NCBI GenBank assembly: GCA_945876665.1 | Contig: CAMCPC010000003.1 | Location: forward strand, 1-17,733 | DNA length: 17,733 nucleotides | Source: an uncultured Oscillospiraceae bacterium | GTDB lineage: Bacteria > Bacillota > Clostridia > UBA1381 | Direction: 5' to 3' | In this document: one piece after another, positions 7,761 to 15,040 of the stretch | Layout: each line of letters opens with the position of its first letter | Numbering within the stretch: position 1 is the first letter of the stretch | Program-made: the position numbers and the translations under genes | Notes under the pieces: model-generated | The model's input: only the letters and a program-made list of their open reading frames with translations | What the model was told of the DNA's origin: nothing | The model's database searches: none

Positions 7761-9161
7761 TTAGTCCTTAGCGAATGTAATTGTTGCACCAACCGCTTCT
7801 GTGCCTGCAATAGCTGTCGCGGAAGTATAAGTATTATCGCCAAGTTTGATAGTCATTTTGGTTGCGGTTGCGTTAGCAGGAATAAGGATTGCACCATATT
7901 TCTGTACGCCGATACCGTTTCTAACAGCGTCTTCGGTCTGAACAAATGTATATTCCGACCATGCGAGAGACGCGCCGTTAGCCTGCGGAACAAGGGTAAG
8001 AACAGTTGCGTTTTCGTCAATGGATTTGTCTACCACTTCTACGGTCAGGCTTGCAGGAGCGGTAAGTGTTGCACCACCATCCACAAAGACAATTGCATTA
8101 GCAAACGGAGAAGAAGAAACAATTTTCCATGTAGTATAGAAGTAGTTCCAATAAAGCCCACTTGCGACATAAGTCTCAGTCATGGTGGTTAGGTTATCGT
8201 ATACTTGGAACCATTCGTCATCTACAATAATTGCTTTGACATCTTTCATGAGCGCAAGTTCAGCTGCAGTAATTTCTTCAATTCCGTCGCTTTCTTTGCG
8301 GATTTCAGCAAAACGTTCATTATCAAATGTAGTCCAATCGTCAACAAGAGTAAGTCTGCCCATAAAGTCAGCCTTATCCATGTTAAATGCGCTTGCAAGT
8401 ACATTAACATCATACTGTGCGTTAAAATCAGCGTCCATGAAAATATACTGATTTGCTTTAGGTGTGGTTGTGTCGACACCTGACGCATTATATTTGTTAG
8501 ACATAAAGGGAAGTTTATTAGACATTCCACGGAATGCAACAGCCGCATTCTTAAGGTCAGTAGCGTCAAAAGCCTGCGGGTACATTTTGCCATGCGCAAC
8601 AGCCTTGATTATGAGATACTTAAACAGAAGATATTCATCATATTCTGCTGCCGTATAAACACTTTCGATAATTCTTGCTATCAGGTCTTCTACACCGCTA
8701 AAACTTGTGAATGCCTGTCTGAGGTCTTCATTCTGAATTGTGATGGGGTACTGTACGCGCCAATTGATGCAGTGGAATGCTGTTCTAACATCAGGAATAG
8801 AACGTTTGAATTCGCGTGCTTCTGCCTTTTCTGCACTAAAGAGTCTTGCACGGGATATCTGCACATAGACTTCTTCAACAGTTTCGCCCATTTCAAGATA
8901 ACCCTTTTTCAGGCGAGTAAACGGGTTGTTAAATACTGCACTCTTAATTCGTACAAAGGCGATACGATTTACAAGAGCATTAAGAAACTGATTTGCCATA
9001 GCAGGATGTCCGTACAGAACATCGCCTACTTTAGGTATATCTATTTCTTGCGTGACTTCGGGTACAAGTGACTGATATTCATATGTTGCGTTTGCGCGTA
9101 TTACATTAAGAATATCAATTGTACTTGCATTAAGAGTAGATTCTGCTATTCTTCTTGCCAT
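7761..9161 (-). CDS. Major capsid protein (phi29 gp8-like) with C-terminal Ig-like domain
   Basis: At 466 residues it is close to phi29 gp8 (448). The body includes ATYEYQSLVPEVTQ (25-38), GHPAMANQFLNALVNRIAFV (51-70), and FHCINWRVQYPITIQNEDLR (129-148), fitting an HK97-type fold. Residues about 365-466 (PASLTVEVVDKS..., KMTIKLGDNTYTSATAI) resemble a BIG2/Ig-like surface domain, which phi29 gp8 also has. It directly follows the scaffold gene; stop and start share a base (TAATG), with AAGGTGT as ribosome site. Its position near the front of the late operon and the hairpin behind it fit very high expression. Confidence 0.92.
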   Translation of the reverse strand: MARRIAESTLNASTIDILNVIRANATYEYQSLVPEVTQEIDIPKVGDVLYGHPAMANQFLNALVNRIAFVRIKSAVFNNPFTRLKKGYLEMGETVEEVYVQISRARLFSAEKAEAREFKRSIPDVRTAFHCINWRVQYPITIQNEDLRQAFTSFSGVEDLIARIIESVYTAAEYDEYLLFKYLIIKAVAHGKMYPQAFDATDLKNAAVAFRGMSNKLPFMSNKYNASGVDTTTPKANQYIFMDADFNAQYDVNVLASAFNMDKADFMGRLTLVDDWTTFDNERFAEIRKESDGIEEITAAELALMKDVKAIIVDDEWFQVYDNLTTMTETYVASGLYWNYFYTTWKIVSSSPFANAIVFVDGGATLTAPASLTVEVVDKSIDENATVLTLVPQANGASLAWSEYTFVQTEDAVRNGIGVQKYGAILIPANATATKMTIKLGDNTYTSATAIAGTEAVGATITFAKD

Positions 9162-9469
9162 TAATTTTTTACACCTTCCTTAAATAATGATTCATATGTC
9201 AGAGGTTTTTCAGCCTTGTCATAATCAATTTTACCATCGTCATAATTTTCATCAGGCTTGTTGAAGAATGTGTCTTTATAACGCTGTCTCCAGTTTGCGT
9301 CATTTTCTTCATACTTCGTCTTCCAATCAGTTGTGTCTTGACTCGCTTTTTCAAGCTCGTCATATGTGTCATTCATATCCTTTAAGAAATTCAAGTCTTC
9401 GTCAGTCGTGCTGTCTCCAATTCTTGTCTTTAATGCATTCATAAATTCTTCTTTTGTCAGTTTACTCAT
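9161..9469 (-). CDS. Scaffolding protein (phi29 gp7-like)
   Basis: This 102-residue, highly charged protein matches the size (phi29 gp7 is 98) and position, directly before the capsid gene, of the scaffold that shapes the prohead and then leaves. It begins with MSKLTKEEFMNALKTRIGD, continues with a helical acidic stretch (DLNFLKDMNDTYDELEKASQ, 26-45), and has DWKTKYEENDANWRQRYKD around 48-66. The helices fit a coiled-coil dimer. The end (SLFKEGVKN) is basic, suitable for contacting capsid. The start overlaps the holin stop; the ribosome site is AGAGGA. Confidence 0.85.
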   Translation of the reverse strand: MSKLTKEEFMNALKTRIGDSTTDEDLNFLKDMNDTYDELEKASQDTTDWKTKYEENDANWRQRYKDTFFNKPDENYDDGKIDYDKAEKPLTYESLFKEGVKN

Positions 9470-9746
9470 TTTGTATATCCTCTAATATTTTCTGTGCTTC
9501 ATCTTCACTAATTTTGCCATCTTTCAGTGCTTCAAAGAAAACACCTGCTATTCTTGCCAAACGTGTAATGTCATTGTTATACCACGTGTTAATTATCGCT
9601 GTTATAATGGTAACAATAACCGAAAAAATTTGATACCAATCATTATTTGCAAAGGTTGACGCGCCTATAACAGCTACACTTTGATTCAATAACGCAACAA
9701 TTAATATAATTATGCGCACAACAGTACTTTTCTTAATCTTTTCCAT
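9462..9746 (-). CDS. Holin with two membrane segments
   Basis: This 94-residue protein is predicted to sit in the inner membrane and open holes that release or activate the endolysin. A basic N-terminus (MEKIKKSTVVR) precedes a first membrane helix (about 10-28, RIIILIVALLNQSVAVIGA). NNDW leads to a second helix (about 38-54, IFSVIVTIITAIINTW). The cytoplasmic tail (LARIAGVFFEALKDGKISED, then EAQKILEDI) resembles SPP1-type phage holins. An ATG at 9785 in frame lies well inside the upstream gene. The ATG at 9746 is preferred because GGAG sits 7 nt before it and the protein then begins right before the membrane helix. It overlaps the XhlA-like gene by 14 nt. Confidence 0.85.
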   Translation of the reverse strand: MEKIKKSTVVRIIILIVALLNQSVAVIGASTFANNDWYQIFSVIVTIITAIINTWYNNDITRLARIAGVFFEALKDGKISEDEAQKILEDIQNE

Positions 9747-9951
9747 TGTGAAGCTCCAATGCATTAATTCTTGTTTCATGCTCATGTATTGTTTTTACAA
9801 TATTTTTGTTGAAACTTTTTTGTTCGTCAATCGTCTCTTGCAACTGATTAACAGTATCATCAAGTTTTGTTAAAGTATGTATCACTTTACACATCACCCC
9901 GATAAGCCCTATGCCGGTAGATATTATTGCACAAATCTCTGTTATACCCAT
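9733..9951 (-). CDS. Small XhlA-like membrane/coiled-coil protein
   Basis: This 72-residue protein has one N-terminal hydrophobic segment (about 5-25, EICAIISTGIGLIGVMCKVI). A predicted coiled coil follows (about 27-68, TKLDDTVNQLQETIDEQKSF and onward to HEHETRINALEL). The general design resembles XhlA-type haemolysin-like lysis accessory proteins, though XhlA usually has its membrane segment at the C-terminus, so the homology is uncertain. It is the first gene of the late operon and overlaps the holin, which suggests a shared role in lysis. GAGGTGG precedes the start. Confidence 0.7.
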   Translation of the reverse strand: MGITEICAIISTGIGLIGVMCKVIHTLTKLDDTVNQLQETIDEQKSFNKNIVKTIHEHETRINALELHNGKD

Positions 9952-9969
9952 ATTCCACCTCTTTATTAT

Positions 9970-9998
9970 ATTATATCACAGACCCGATATTATGTCAA
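9970..9998 (-). promoter_or_regulatory. Late-operon promoter, perfect sigma-A consensus
   Basis: On the minus strand: -35 TTGACA (9998-9993), a 17-nt spacer, and -10 TATAAT (9975-9970), with TGTGA directly before the -10 giving an extended TRTGN element. It lies about 20 nt upstream of the first late gene. The match is so complete that an activator may not be needed for basal recognition, unlike the phi29 late promoter A3, which depends on p4. Late timing would then need repression or another mechanism. Confidence 0.85.
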
Positions 9999-10039
9999 GA
10001 AATATTTTAACAAAATTTGTAAATAATTTATGAACATAC

Positions 10040-10068
10040 TTGACTTTTTAATATGTCTATGTTATAAT
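10040..10068 (+). promoter_or_regulatory. Promoter of the packaging ATPase unit
   Basis: On the plus strand: -35 TTGACT (10040-10045), a 17-nt spacer, and -10 TATAAT (10063-10068), with TATGT before the -10 as an extended element. It is divergent from the late promoter, with the two -35 boxes about 41 nt apart. A strong ribosome site, GAGGTGAT (10076-10083), follows. Confidence 0.8.
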
Positions 10069-10086
10069 AACAATTGAGGTGATATT

Positions 10087-11121
10087 ATGCCTGAATATTA
10101 TGACGGTACAAAACTTTTATCGTTGTCAGATATTAATGGGGATAAGCCCGAAATTTATATGTGTACAGCTAACAATACTGCTGGAAAAACAACGTATTTT
10201 TCTCGCCTGTTAGTTAACAAATTTCTCCAAAAAGGAGATAAATTTATGTTAATAAACAGATTTACATATGAATTAGACAGTTGTGCAGAAAAATTTTATA
10301 AAGACATTCATACCTTATTTTTCCCTGACCATGTGATGGATAGTAAATCAAGAGCAAAAGGCATTTATCATGAATTATATTTAGATGGTATGCCTTGCGG
10401 TTATTCGGTTGCTATGAATTCAATTGACCAGCTGAAAAAATATTCTCATCTGTTTTCAGATACCAAGCGTATGTTCATGGATGAATTTCAATCTGAAACA
10501 TCACATTATTGTCAGAATGAAGTAAATAAATTTCGTGCGTTGCATAAAATTGTTGCAAGAGGACAGGGTGAAATGGTTAGATACGTCCCTGTATATATGT
10601 GCGCAAACCCTATTACAATTCTCAATCCCTATTATGCCGCCATGAATATTGCGGAAAGGTTGAATACAAACACAAAATTTTTGCGCGGTGAGGGTTTTGT
10701 TCTTGAACAGGGGTATGTAGAAGCCGCAGGACGCGCCCAAGCGACAAGCGGTTTCAATAAGGCATTTGGTAATGATGCTTATTCTAAGTTCACAAATGAA
10801 GCTGTTTATTTGTTCGATAATTATGCCTTCATTGACAAGCCAAGCGGATATTCTTCTTATATTGCAACCATTAAATATAATGGTGCTGAATTTGGAATTC
10901 GTGAATACCTTGACGCGGGTATTATTTATTGTGATAATAAAGCAGACGGCACATACCCGTTGAAAATAACCGTAACTAAGGACGACCATGACATTAATTA
11001 TGTGATGCTTAGAAAAAATGATATGTTTCTGTCGCAAATGAGATACTTTTTCCAAAAGGGTTGCTTTAGGTTCAAGAACCTCGCGTGCAAAGAAGCTATA
11101 TTAAAAGCTTTATCATATTAA
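10087..11121 (+). CDS. DNA packaging ATPase (phi29 gp16-like encapsidation protein)
   Basis: This 344-residue ATPase (phi29 gp16 is 332) would power translocation of DNA into the prohead as a ring at the portal. The P-loop is ANNTAGKTT at 28-36, with Lys34 and Thr35. It keeps GKT but has Asn where the usual first Gly lies. Walker B is RMFMDEF at 128-134, with Asp132 and Glu133. Other features include a likely sensor region MCANP and the C-terminal SQMRYFFQKGCFRFKNL, a basic and aromatic nuclease/RNA-binding-like tail. It is the only clear plus-strand gene in the window. Its stop is followed within a few bases by the candidate pRNA, suggesting one packaging transcript. Confidence 0.93.
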   Translation: MPEYYDGTKLLSLSDINGDKPEIYMCTANNTAGKTTYFSRLLVNKFLQKGDKFMLINRFTYELDSCAEKFYKDIHTLFFPDHVMDSKSRAKGIYHELYLDGMPCGYSVAMNSIDQLKKYSHLFSDTKRMFMDEFQSETSHYCQNEVNKFRALHKIVARGQGEMVRYVPVYMCANPITILNPYYAAMNIAERLNTNTKFLRGEGFVLEQGYVEAAGRAQATSGFNKAFGNDAYSKFTNEAVYLFDNYAFIDKPSGYSSYIATIKYNGAEFGIREYLDAGIIYCDNKADGTYPLKITVTKDDHDINYVMLRKNDMFLSQMRYFFQKGCFRFKNLACKEAILKALSY

Positions 11122-11235
11122 GGTATCTACGCATATATCAATAACTGAGTGATACAGGTCACACAGGTGGAATAAACTGCTGTATCTTCTGACGGTTAGT
11201 GAGCCGCTTTTGTTGTCTATGCGTTAAAGATATAT
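11122..11235 (+). ncRNA. Candidate packaging RNA (pRNA) behind the ATPase gene
   Basis: The RNA can fold as in phi29 pRNA, with parts in the same 5'-to-3' order. Closing helix: 11124-11128 with 11228-11232 and 11129-11135 with 11218-11224 (12 bp, UAA bulge on the 3' side). A 5-nt bulge on the 5' strand (11136-11140) is placed like the phi29 CCA bulge, then 11141-11145 pairs with 11212-11216. A long hairpin follows, GAUACAG 11151-11157 with CUGUAUC 11180-11186; then a U-rich linker UUCUGA; then a short hairpin CGGUU 11193-11197 with AGCCG 11102+100 (11202-11206), loop AGUG. UCAC (11159-11162) is complementary to GUGA (11199-11202), as in loop-loop contacts that build pRNA rings. Hand-folded and not searched. 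Confidence 0.6.
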
Positions 11236-11237
11236 TA

Positions 11238-11263
11238 AAGTGCTGAACCTAAGTTCAGCACTT
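11238..11263. terminator. Bidirectional intrinsic terminator
   Basis: AAGTGCTGAAC (11238-11248) and GTTCAGCACTT (11253-11263) form a perfect 11-bp stem around a CTAA loop. The plus strand continues ATTTTAT; the minus strand continues TTAATAT. It sits between the plus-strand packaging unit and the end of the minus-strand replication operon, so it probably stops both. Confidence 0.85.
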
Positions 11264-11266
11264 ATT

Positions 11267-11557
11267 TTATGTTTCATTATTTATTAAGTTGTACAGTTTT
11301 GTCAGCGCGTCTTTCCTTATTTTGTATAACTGATAAACAGATTTGTTTAATGCTTTAGCACAGTCTTCATAATTCCCAACCTTTTGAACGTATAGATAAT
11401 CAATTATATATCGTTCTTCTTGGGTGAGAAATTGATACATACCGCACAGCTTGTCATAAAAATCCTGCTCATCAGGTGTTAATACATCAATAACTCCCGA
11501 CACATAAACATTGTGTGCTTGTTTGCGGAGAAATTTAATAACATCATATTGTTTCAT
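11267..11557 (-). CDS. Sigma-region-4-like / ArpU-like regulator
   Basis: This 96-residue protein has a C-terminal helix-turn-helix resembling sigma-70 region 4. LTQEERYIIDYLYVQKV (44-60) corresponds to the start of region 4, and NYEDCAKALNKSVYQLYKIR (62-81) to the HTH with its recognition helix, followed by KDALTKLYNLI. The N-terminal half (about 1-40) lacks sigma region 2, so it is not a complete sigma factor. ArpU-type phage proteins of this form control late transcription. As the last gene of the replication operon it is well placed to switch on late genes, a job done in phi29 by the unrelated p4. Ribosome site GAGGT; it begins 3 nt after the polymerase stop. Confidence 0.7.
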   Translation of the reverse strand: MKQYDVIKFLRKQAHNVYVSGVIDVLTPDEQDFYDKLCGMYQFLTQEERYIIDYLYVQKVGNYEDCAKALNKSVYQLYKIRKDALTKLYNLINNET

Positions 11558-11560
11558 AAA

Positions 11561-13501
11561 TTACCTCATTTCATATGTTGTATCTTTAAGTATAATGCCG
11601 CCTAAAATGCGTTTGGGTAATAATTTTCCGGGCACTTTTAATCCCTTTTGAAAATCAATTATTGTGCGTTTTTGCTTTACGAATTCTTTTTCTTCTTCTG
11701 TTAAATCATCTGTAATTTGTTGCGTCATTGATTGTATAAATAATTTTTTAGAACGTTCAGGCATTCCTGCGCATTTAACGTTATAATAAGGCTCACAGGG
11801 TTTAAGATTTTCTTGTGTGACATGTTCAATGTAAGTCTTTTGCCTTGTAAATGTAGCAAAATCCCAGCATGATTCAAGCTTCCAACAACAAAACTTTACA
11901 TCATCTGTTTTTATTCCCCGTAATTCGTCAGGGGATAAGTCGCAGTGTATACTATCGGTGTCCGCATAAATAAAACCTCGGGACTTTTTACCATGATAAT
12001 TAGCTTGGGCAGCACGTATAGTGAAGTTACGTGCATATGATGTAATTGCCGCACCTACGGCTATATAACCTGCTTGCTTTGATGCGTCGGGTATAACGTA
12101 AAAGCCAATTACACCGTCGGGCTTTACGTAAGCTAATTTGAATGATGAATTTTTAGATGAAGCCATTTTGCCATATAAATTATTTAAGAATAGTTTTGCT
12201 AATTCTCGTTTTGCGCCTTTGCTTGTCATTTTGATTTGTTTATATTTTTCCATGTATTCATCAAATATACCTGTTTTTGCTTTGAAGTAACAACCATCAA
12301 GTATTTCGCAGTCAACTAAATTATAATGCTCTTGTAATAGTTCCCAGTCTGTCATCGTTAATGTTAACGTGACGCGAGTATCTATCTTTTTGCCGTCATA
12401 ATCATATATTTCTTTGTGATAGGTTTGTGTTGATGTGTCATACACGTCTGAGCTTTCAAGACATTCATTGCTACTATACATAAAGCTGTTTTTGATTTGT
12501 ATAAAGGGCAGTTTTCCGTCTTTAATGTAAAAGCGTGTGCGAATACGTATGAAATAATATGCTATTACTTTTGTTGCGTCTTCGGGTATAAAATTGCCTG
12601 TCCAAAATACGGGTTCACCCACGGGATAACGGTTTCCCGATTCACTTGACATCATAGACGGGTATAGGGAATTTACGTCTGCTGTTGTTCCGTTGACTTT
12701 GACTTGATTTTCTTTGCCTTTTACAAGATAACACCATCCACCTTTATATGCCTTGCGGATATATTCGTCTGCATTGTCAGCACCATAAACAGCAGGATCT
12801 ATGTTAATATCCGTTAGTTGTGGAAAATTTGATTCATAAACCTTGGCACCTACGATGCGCTTATATTCGGCAAGACAACATGAACCAATTGTTAGTTTGT
12901 TGTGCCCTTCGGTGAACATTATTTCGAGTGCTTCTTTTATTACTAATACATCGTTTGCTATATACTTCTGTTCTTCGTCCGTTATCTGACAACCTGCATA
13001 TCTTAAACCCTTATATTCCATGTCTAACTTTTGGTGTTTTGTTTTGAATGATTCTCCAATGCGTTTAACACTAAAGGGTAAAAGTTTAAGTGAATCATAA
13101 ATGCGTATAATGTTGTCATTAATTTTGATGGTTATACTGTACCATTGTCCCATATCGGAGATAAGATATTTGAATGATTTGTTCGGCATTTTCCAATCAG
13201 GCAACCATTCAATATCTAATTCTGCTTCGGAACGTTGTTTATATGCTTGCTTGTAGTTAAGGTCACAAAGTAGGTAAGACAACCAGAAAGAACCATCGAA
13301 TTTGAGATTATGATAATAAGCGATAATGTTTTCGTTGAGCGATACAAAATAATCAAACTGTTCGCCTATCGAGTGAAAAATATTCACATCTTCGGTAAAT
13401 AATTCTACACTTGCTGCCGCCCAAACTTCAGTGGATTCTTGCCCTTCGTAAACTGTTGTTTCAAAATCACAGGCAAAATATTTGAATGACCGTGTGCGCA
13501 C
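11561..13501 (-). CDS. Protein-primed family B DNA polymerase
   Basis: This enzyme initiates on the terminal protein and copies the linear genome with strand displacement and proofreading. At 646 residues it exceeds phi29 p2 (572). Exonuclease motifs: Exo I CDFETT (Asp12, Glu14), Exo II YHNLKFD (Asn65, Asp69), Exo III YIAND (180-184). Polymerase motifs: YKGG (252-255), motif A DVNSLYP (275-281), motif B KLFLNNLYG (436-444, Asn-Asn where Asn-Ser is usual), motif C YADTDS (512-517), and KTY (555-557). The segment between motifs A and B is long, the expected place of the TPR1 insertion. The start appears to be GTG, overlapping closely with the terminal-protein stop; Exo I at residue 12 supports it. 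Confidence 0.95.
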   Translation of the reverse strand: MRTRSFKYFACDFETTVYEGQESTEVWAAASVELFTEDVNIFHSIGEQFDYFVSLNENIIAYYHNLKFDGSFWLSYLLCDLNYKQAYKQRSEAELDIEWLPDWKMPNKSFKYLISDMGQWYSITIKINDNIIRIYDSLKLLPFSVKRIGESFKTKHQKLDMEYKGLRYAGCQITDEEQKYIANDVLVIKEALEIMFTEGHNKLTIGSCCLAEYKRIVGAKVYESNFPQLTDINIDPAVYGADNADEYIRKAYKGGWCYLVKGKENQVKVNGTTADVNSLYPSMMSSESGNRYPVGEPVFWTGNFIPEDATKVIAYYFIRIRTRFYIKDGKLPFIQIKNSFMYSSNECLESSDVYDTSTQTYHKEIYDYDGKKIDTRVTLTLTMTDWELLQEHYNLVDCEILDGCYFKAKTGIFDEYMEKYKQIKMTSKGAKRELAKLFLNNLYGKMASSKNSSFKLAYVKPDGVIGFYVIPDASKQAGYIAVGAAITSYARNFTIRAAQANYHGKKSRGFIYADTDSIHCDLSPDELRGIKTDDVKFCCWKLESCWDFATFTRQKTYIEHVTQENLKPCEPYYNVKCAGMPERSKKLFIQSMTQQITDDLTEEEKEFVKQKRTIIDFQKGLKVPGKLLPKRILGGIILKDTTYEMR

Positions 13502-13502
13502 A

Positions 13503-14321
13503 TTAATCTACGTCTCCCCAATCTTCAAATTCATTTTCGATTATATCGTTTAATGTTTGTGCTTCTTCGGCTGTTAGTGTGGTTTTGCCTTTGATTAATG
13601 TAACAAATTGTGTTAATGCGCTTCTAACATTTGATTCATTGCTGTCATACATAATAGTTTGAGCTAAAATATCTACATTTTCTGCTTCTTCATCAATACG
13701 ACGCATAACAGACATAAAGCCATCATCTTCAATAACATCTTCAAGTGATTGCATTAACGCATTCGCATATTCAATATGCCATTCGTATTGCGCTTTTAAT
13801 ATTTCGCCGTTCCATGTGTATTCGGTCGGCAAGGACGCATACATTTCAAGTATTCGCGTGTAAACCTTGAAACCACGTTCAAACTTAATATCTTTTGCTT
13901 TTCCTGAAAAAATTGCTTCTAAGTCTTTGAGTGCTTCTTTCACATCTTCGCTTGATGTGGGATATTGTCCTCGCTTTAGCGCGTAATCAATGCGTGTTCG
14001 CATTTGATATACTTGTTTTCTTATTGCCGCTGTATCAGGCGCGTTAGAAATAATCTGCGCAACAGCACGATAAAACGGAGACGATAAACCGCCCTGCTTT
14101 AGTCGTTTTTTCACGTCTGCTTTTAATTTTTTCAAAAACTTCTTAGCTTTATTACTTAGCTTCCATGCTTCCTTTGCCCGTCGTGACCGTTCGGCTTTCA
14201 GTGCTTCACGCGCTTCGGGCGTCAATTGTGATTCGCGCGCTTTACGGGTTGCCGCCGCTTTAAGCGCCGCTTCATGTCGTATTTGCTTTAGCTGTTCAGG
14301 TGTTTTCTTCTGGCTTGCCAT
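13503..14321 (-). CDS. Candidate terminal protein (phi29 p3-like)
   Basis: At 272 residues it matches phi29 p3 (266) and lies directly before the polymerase gene, as expected for the protein that becomes covalently attached to the 5' ends and primes replication. The N-terminal third is strongly basic and helical: residues 1-75 contain many Lys/Arg/Ala, as in KAAATRKARESQ, EALKAERSRRAKEAWK and KAKKFLKKLKADVKKRLK. This fits a DNA-binding domain. The middle is helical and the C-terminus is acidic (ENEFEDWGDVD). I cannot identify the priming hydroxyl residue from sequence alone. The assignment rests on position, length and charge. Ribosome site GGAGGT, with a hairpin just upstream. Confidence 0.8.
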   Translation of the reverse strand: MASQKKTPEQLKQIRHEAALKAAATRKARESQLTPEAREALKAERSRRAKEAWKLSNKAKKFLKKLKADVKKRLKQGGLSSPFYRAVAQIISNAPDTAAIRKQVYQMRTRIDYALKRGQYPTSSEDVKEALKDLEAIFSGKAKDIKFERGFKVYTRILEMYASLPTEYTWNGEILKAQYEWHIEYANALMQSLEDVIEDDGFMSVMRRIDEEAENVDILAQTIMYDSNESNVRSALTQFVTLIKGKTTLTAEEAQTLNDIIENEFEDWGDVD

Positions 14322-14346
14322 AATTACCTCCTGCGTTTATGGTAAC

Positions 14347-14371
14347 GGGAGAAGAGTTTTTCTCTTCTCCC
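14347..14371 (-). other. Intergenic hairpin after the candidate SSB gene
   Basis: GGGAGAAGAG and CTCTTCTCCC form a perfect 10-bp stem around a 5-nt loop. It sits 10 nt after the stop of the candidate SSB gene and before the terminal-protein ribosome site. On the transcribed strand it is followed by GTTACC, not by a U-run, so full termination is unlikely. It mirrors the hairpin behind the capsid gene and may stabilise or partly terminate the mRNA so that SSB is made in excess. Confidence 0.7.
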
Positions 14372-14380
14372 TTTCGTTAA

Positions 14381-14761
14381 TTAGACAATTGAACAGGTGA
14401 TAAACGATTTATCACGATAATTTTTTGATGGGCGCTGATATGCCTTGATTTCAAATACTTCCCCAGTTTCGCTCATTTCGTCCCATATCTCACGGAAAGA
14501 TGTAAAAAATGATTCTGAACCTGTGAGGTAACGGGTGTTATCTTTGTCTACTATTACATAATTGTAATAATCTTTATCGTCTTTCGCTTTTTCGTTGTGT
14601 ACTTCGAGCACCGCCCATGCAACAGGTGTAATAATTACAGTGTTGCCGTCTTTGGTGCAGGCGTCAAGGCGTTCAACGTCTGTTGTGTCCTTAATTGCAA
14701 TTCTTTCACGGGCAGTAAGTTCGCGTGATGTCTCTTTAATTGTTACATTGTAACCAGTCAT
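14381..14761 (-). CDS. Candidate single-stranded-DNA-binding protein (phi29 p5 role)
   Basis: The 126-residue length matches phi29 p5 SSB (124), and the gene precedes the terminal protein and polymerase. The sequence suggests a small beta-barrel: VTIKETSREL, TVIITPVAWAVLEVHN, YYNYVIVDKDNTRYLTGSES (65-84), FEIKAYQRPSKN and FITCSIV. Aromatic and basic residues are spread through it, as in OB-fold SSBs. There is no obvious acidic tail. Strand-displacement replication exposes much single-stranded DNA, so an abundant SSB is expected here, and the hairpin behind the gene fits. I infer the role from size, fold and position; sequence identity to p5 is not evident. Ribosome site AAAGGAG. Confidence 0.55.
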   Translation of the reverse strand: MTGYNVTIKETSRELTARERIAIKDTTDVERLDACTKDGNTVIITPVAWAVLEVHNEKAKDDKDYYNYVIVDKDNTRYLTGSESFFTSFREIWDEMSETGEVFEIKAYQRPSKNYRDKSFITCSIV

Positions 14762-14776
14762 GTTTTCGTTCTCCTT

Positions 14777-15040
14777 TTAGTTATCAATTACATCTGCGTT
14801 TGCAATAAATTTGGAAACGGGCATTGCATATGTTTTGTTGACTTTTTCGCTGAGCTTGACGCGGATAAAACGCTCAGTCTCGGTGTTGAGCTGTCGGGCA
14901 AGCGCCTTGTTCAGCAGGTCGGTTGATTTGTAATCGCCCTCAATTGTTATGTCGCGCGTGAAGGGTGCTTCGGTTTCAAGGTTCAGCATAAGAGCGATAC
15001 AGTGTGTTGCGGTTAGTGTGCGTGTGATTCTTTTTTCCAT
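14777..15040 (-). CDS. Conserved-looking small replication-operon protein
   Basis: First gene behind the structured leader, 87 residues. It opens with MEKRITRTLTATHCIALML, a pattern I associate with small early proteins of gut podophages, then EAPFTRDITIEGDYKSTD, a helix (LLNKALARQLN), and TERFIRVKLSEKVNKTYAMP. The alternation of charged strands suggests a small alpha/beta or beta-barrel fold. By position it could supply a phi29 p6-like (double-stranded-DNA-binding) or primer-initiation accessory role, but nothing in the sequence proves this. AAGGAG lies at good spacing before the ATG. Confidence 0.6.
   Translation of the reverse strand: MEKRITRTLTATHCIALMLNLETEAPFTRDITIEGDYKSTDLLNKALARQLNTETERFIRVKLSEKVNKTYAMPVSKFIANADVIDN

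Noticed and set aside
8182..9071. Several open frames overlapping the major capsid gene on both strands
   Set aside because: They follow from the codon use of the capsid gene; none has a ribosome site or recognisable domain.
10501..11055. 184-residue minus-strand frame inside the packaging ATPase gene
   Set aside because: The plus-strand gene has clear Walker motifs, promoter and ribosome site; the antisense frame has none.
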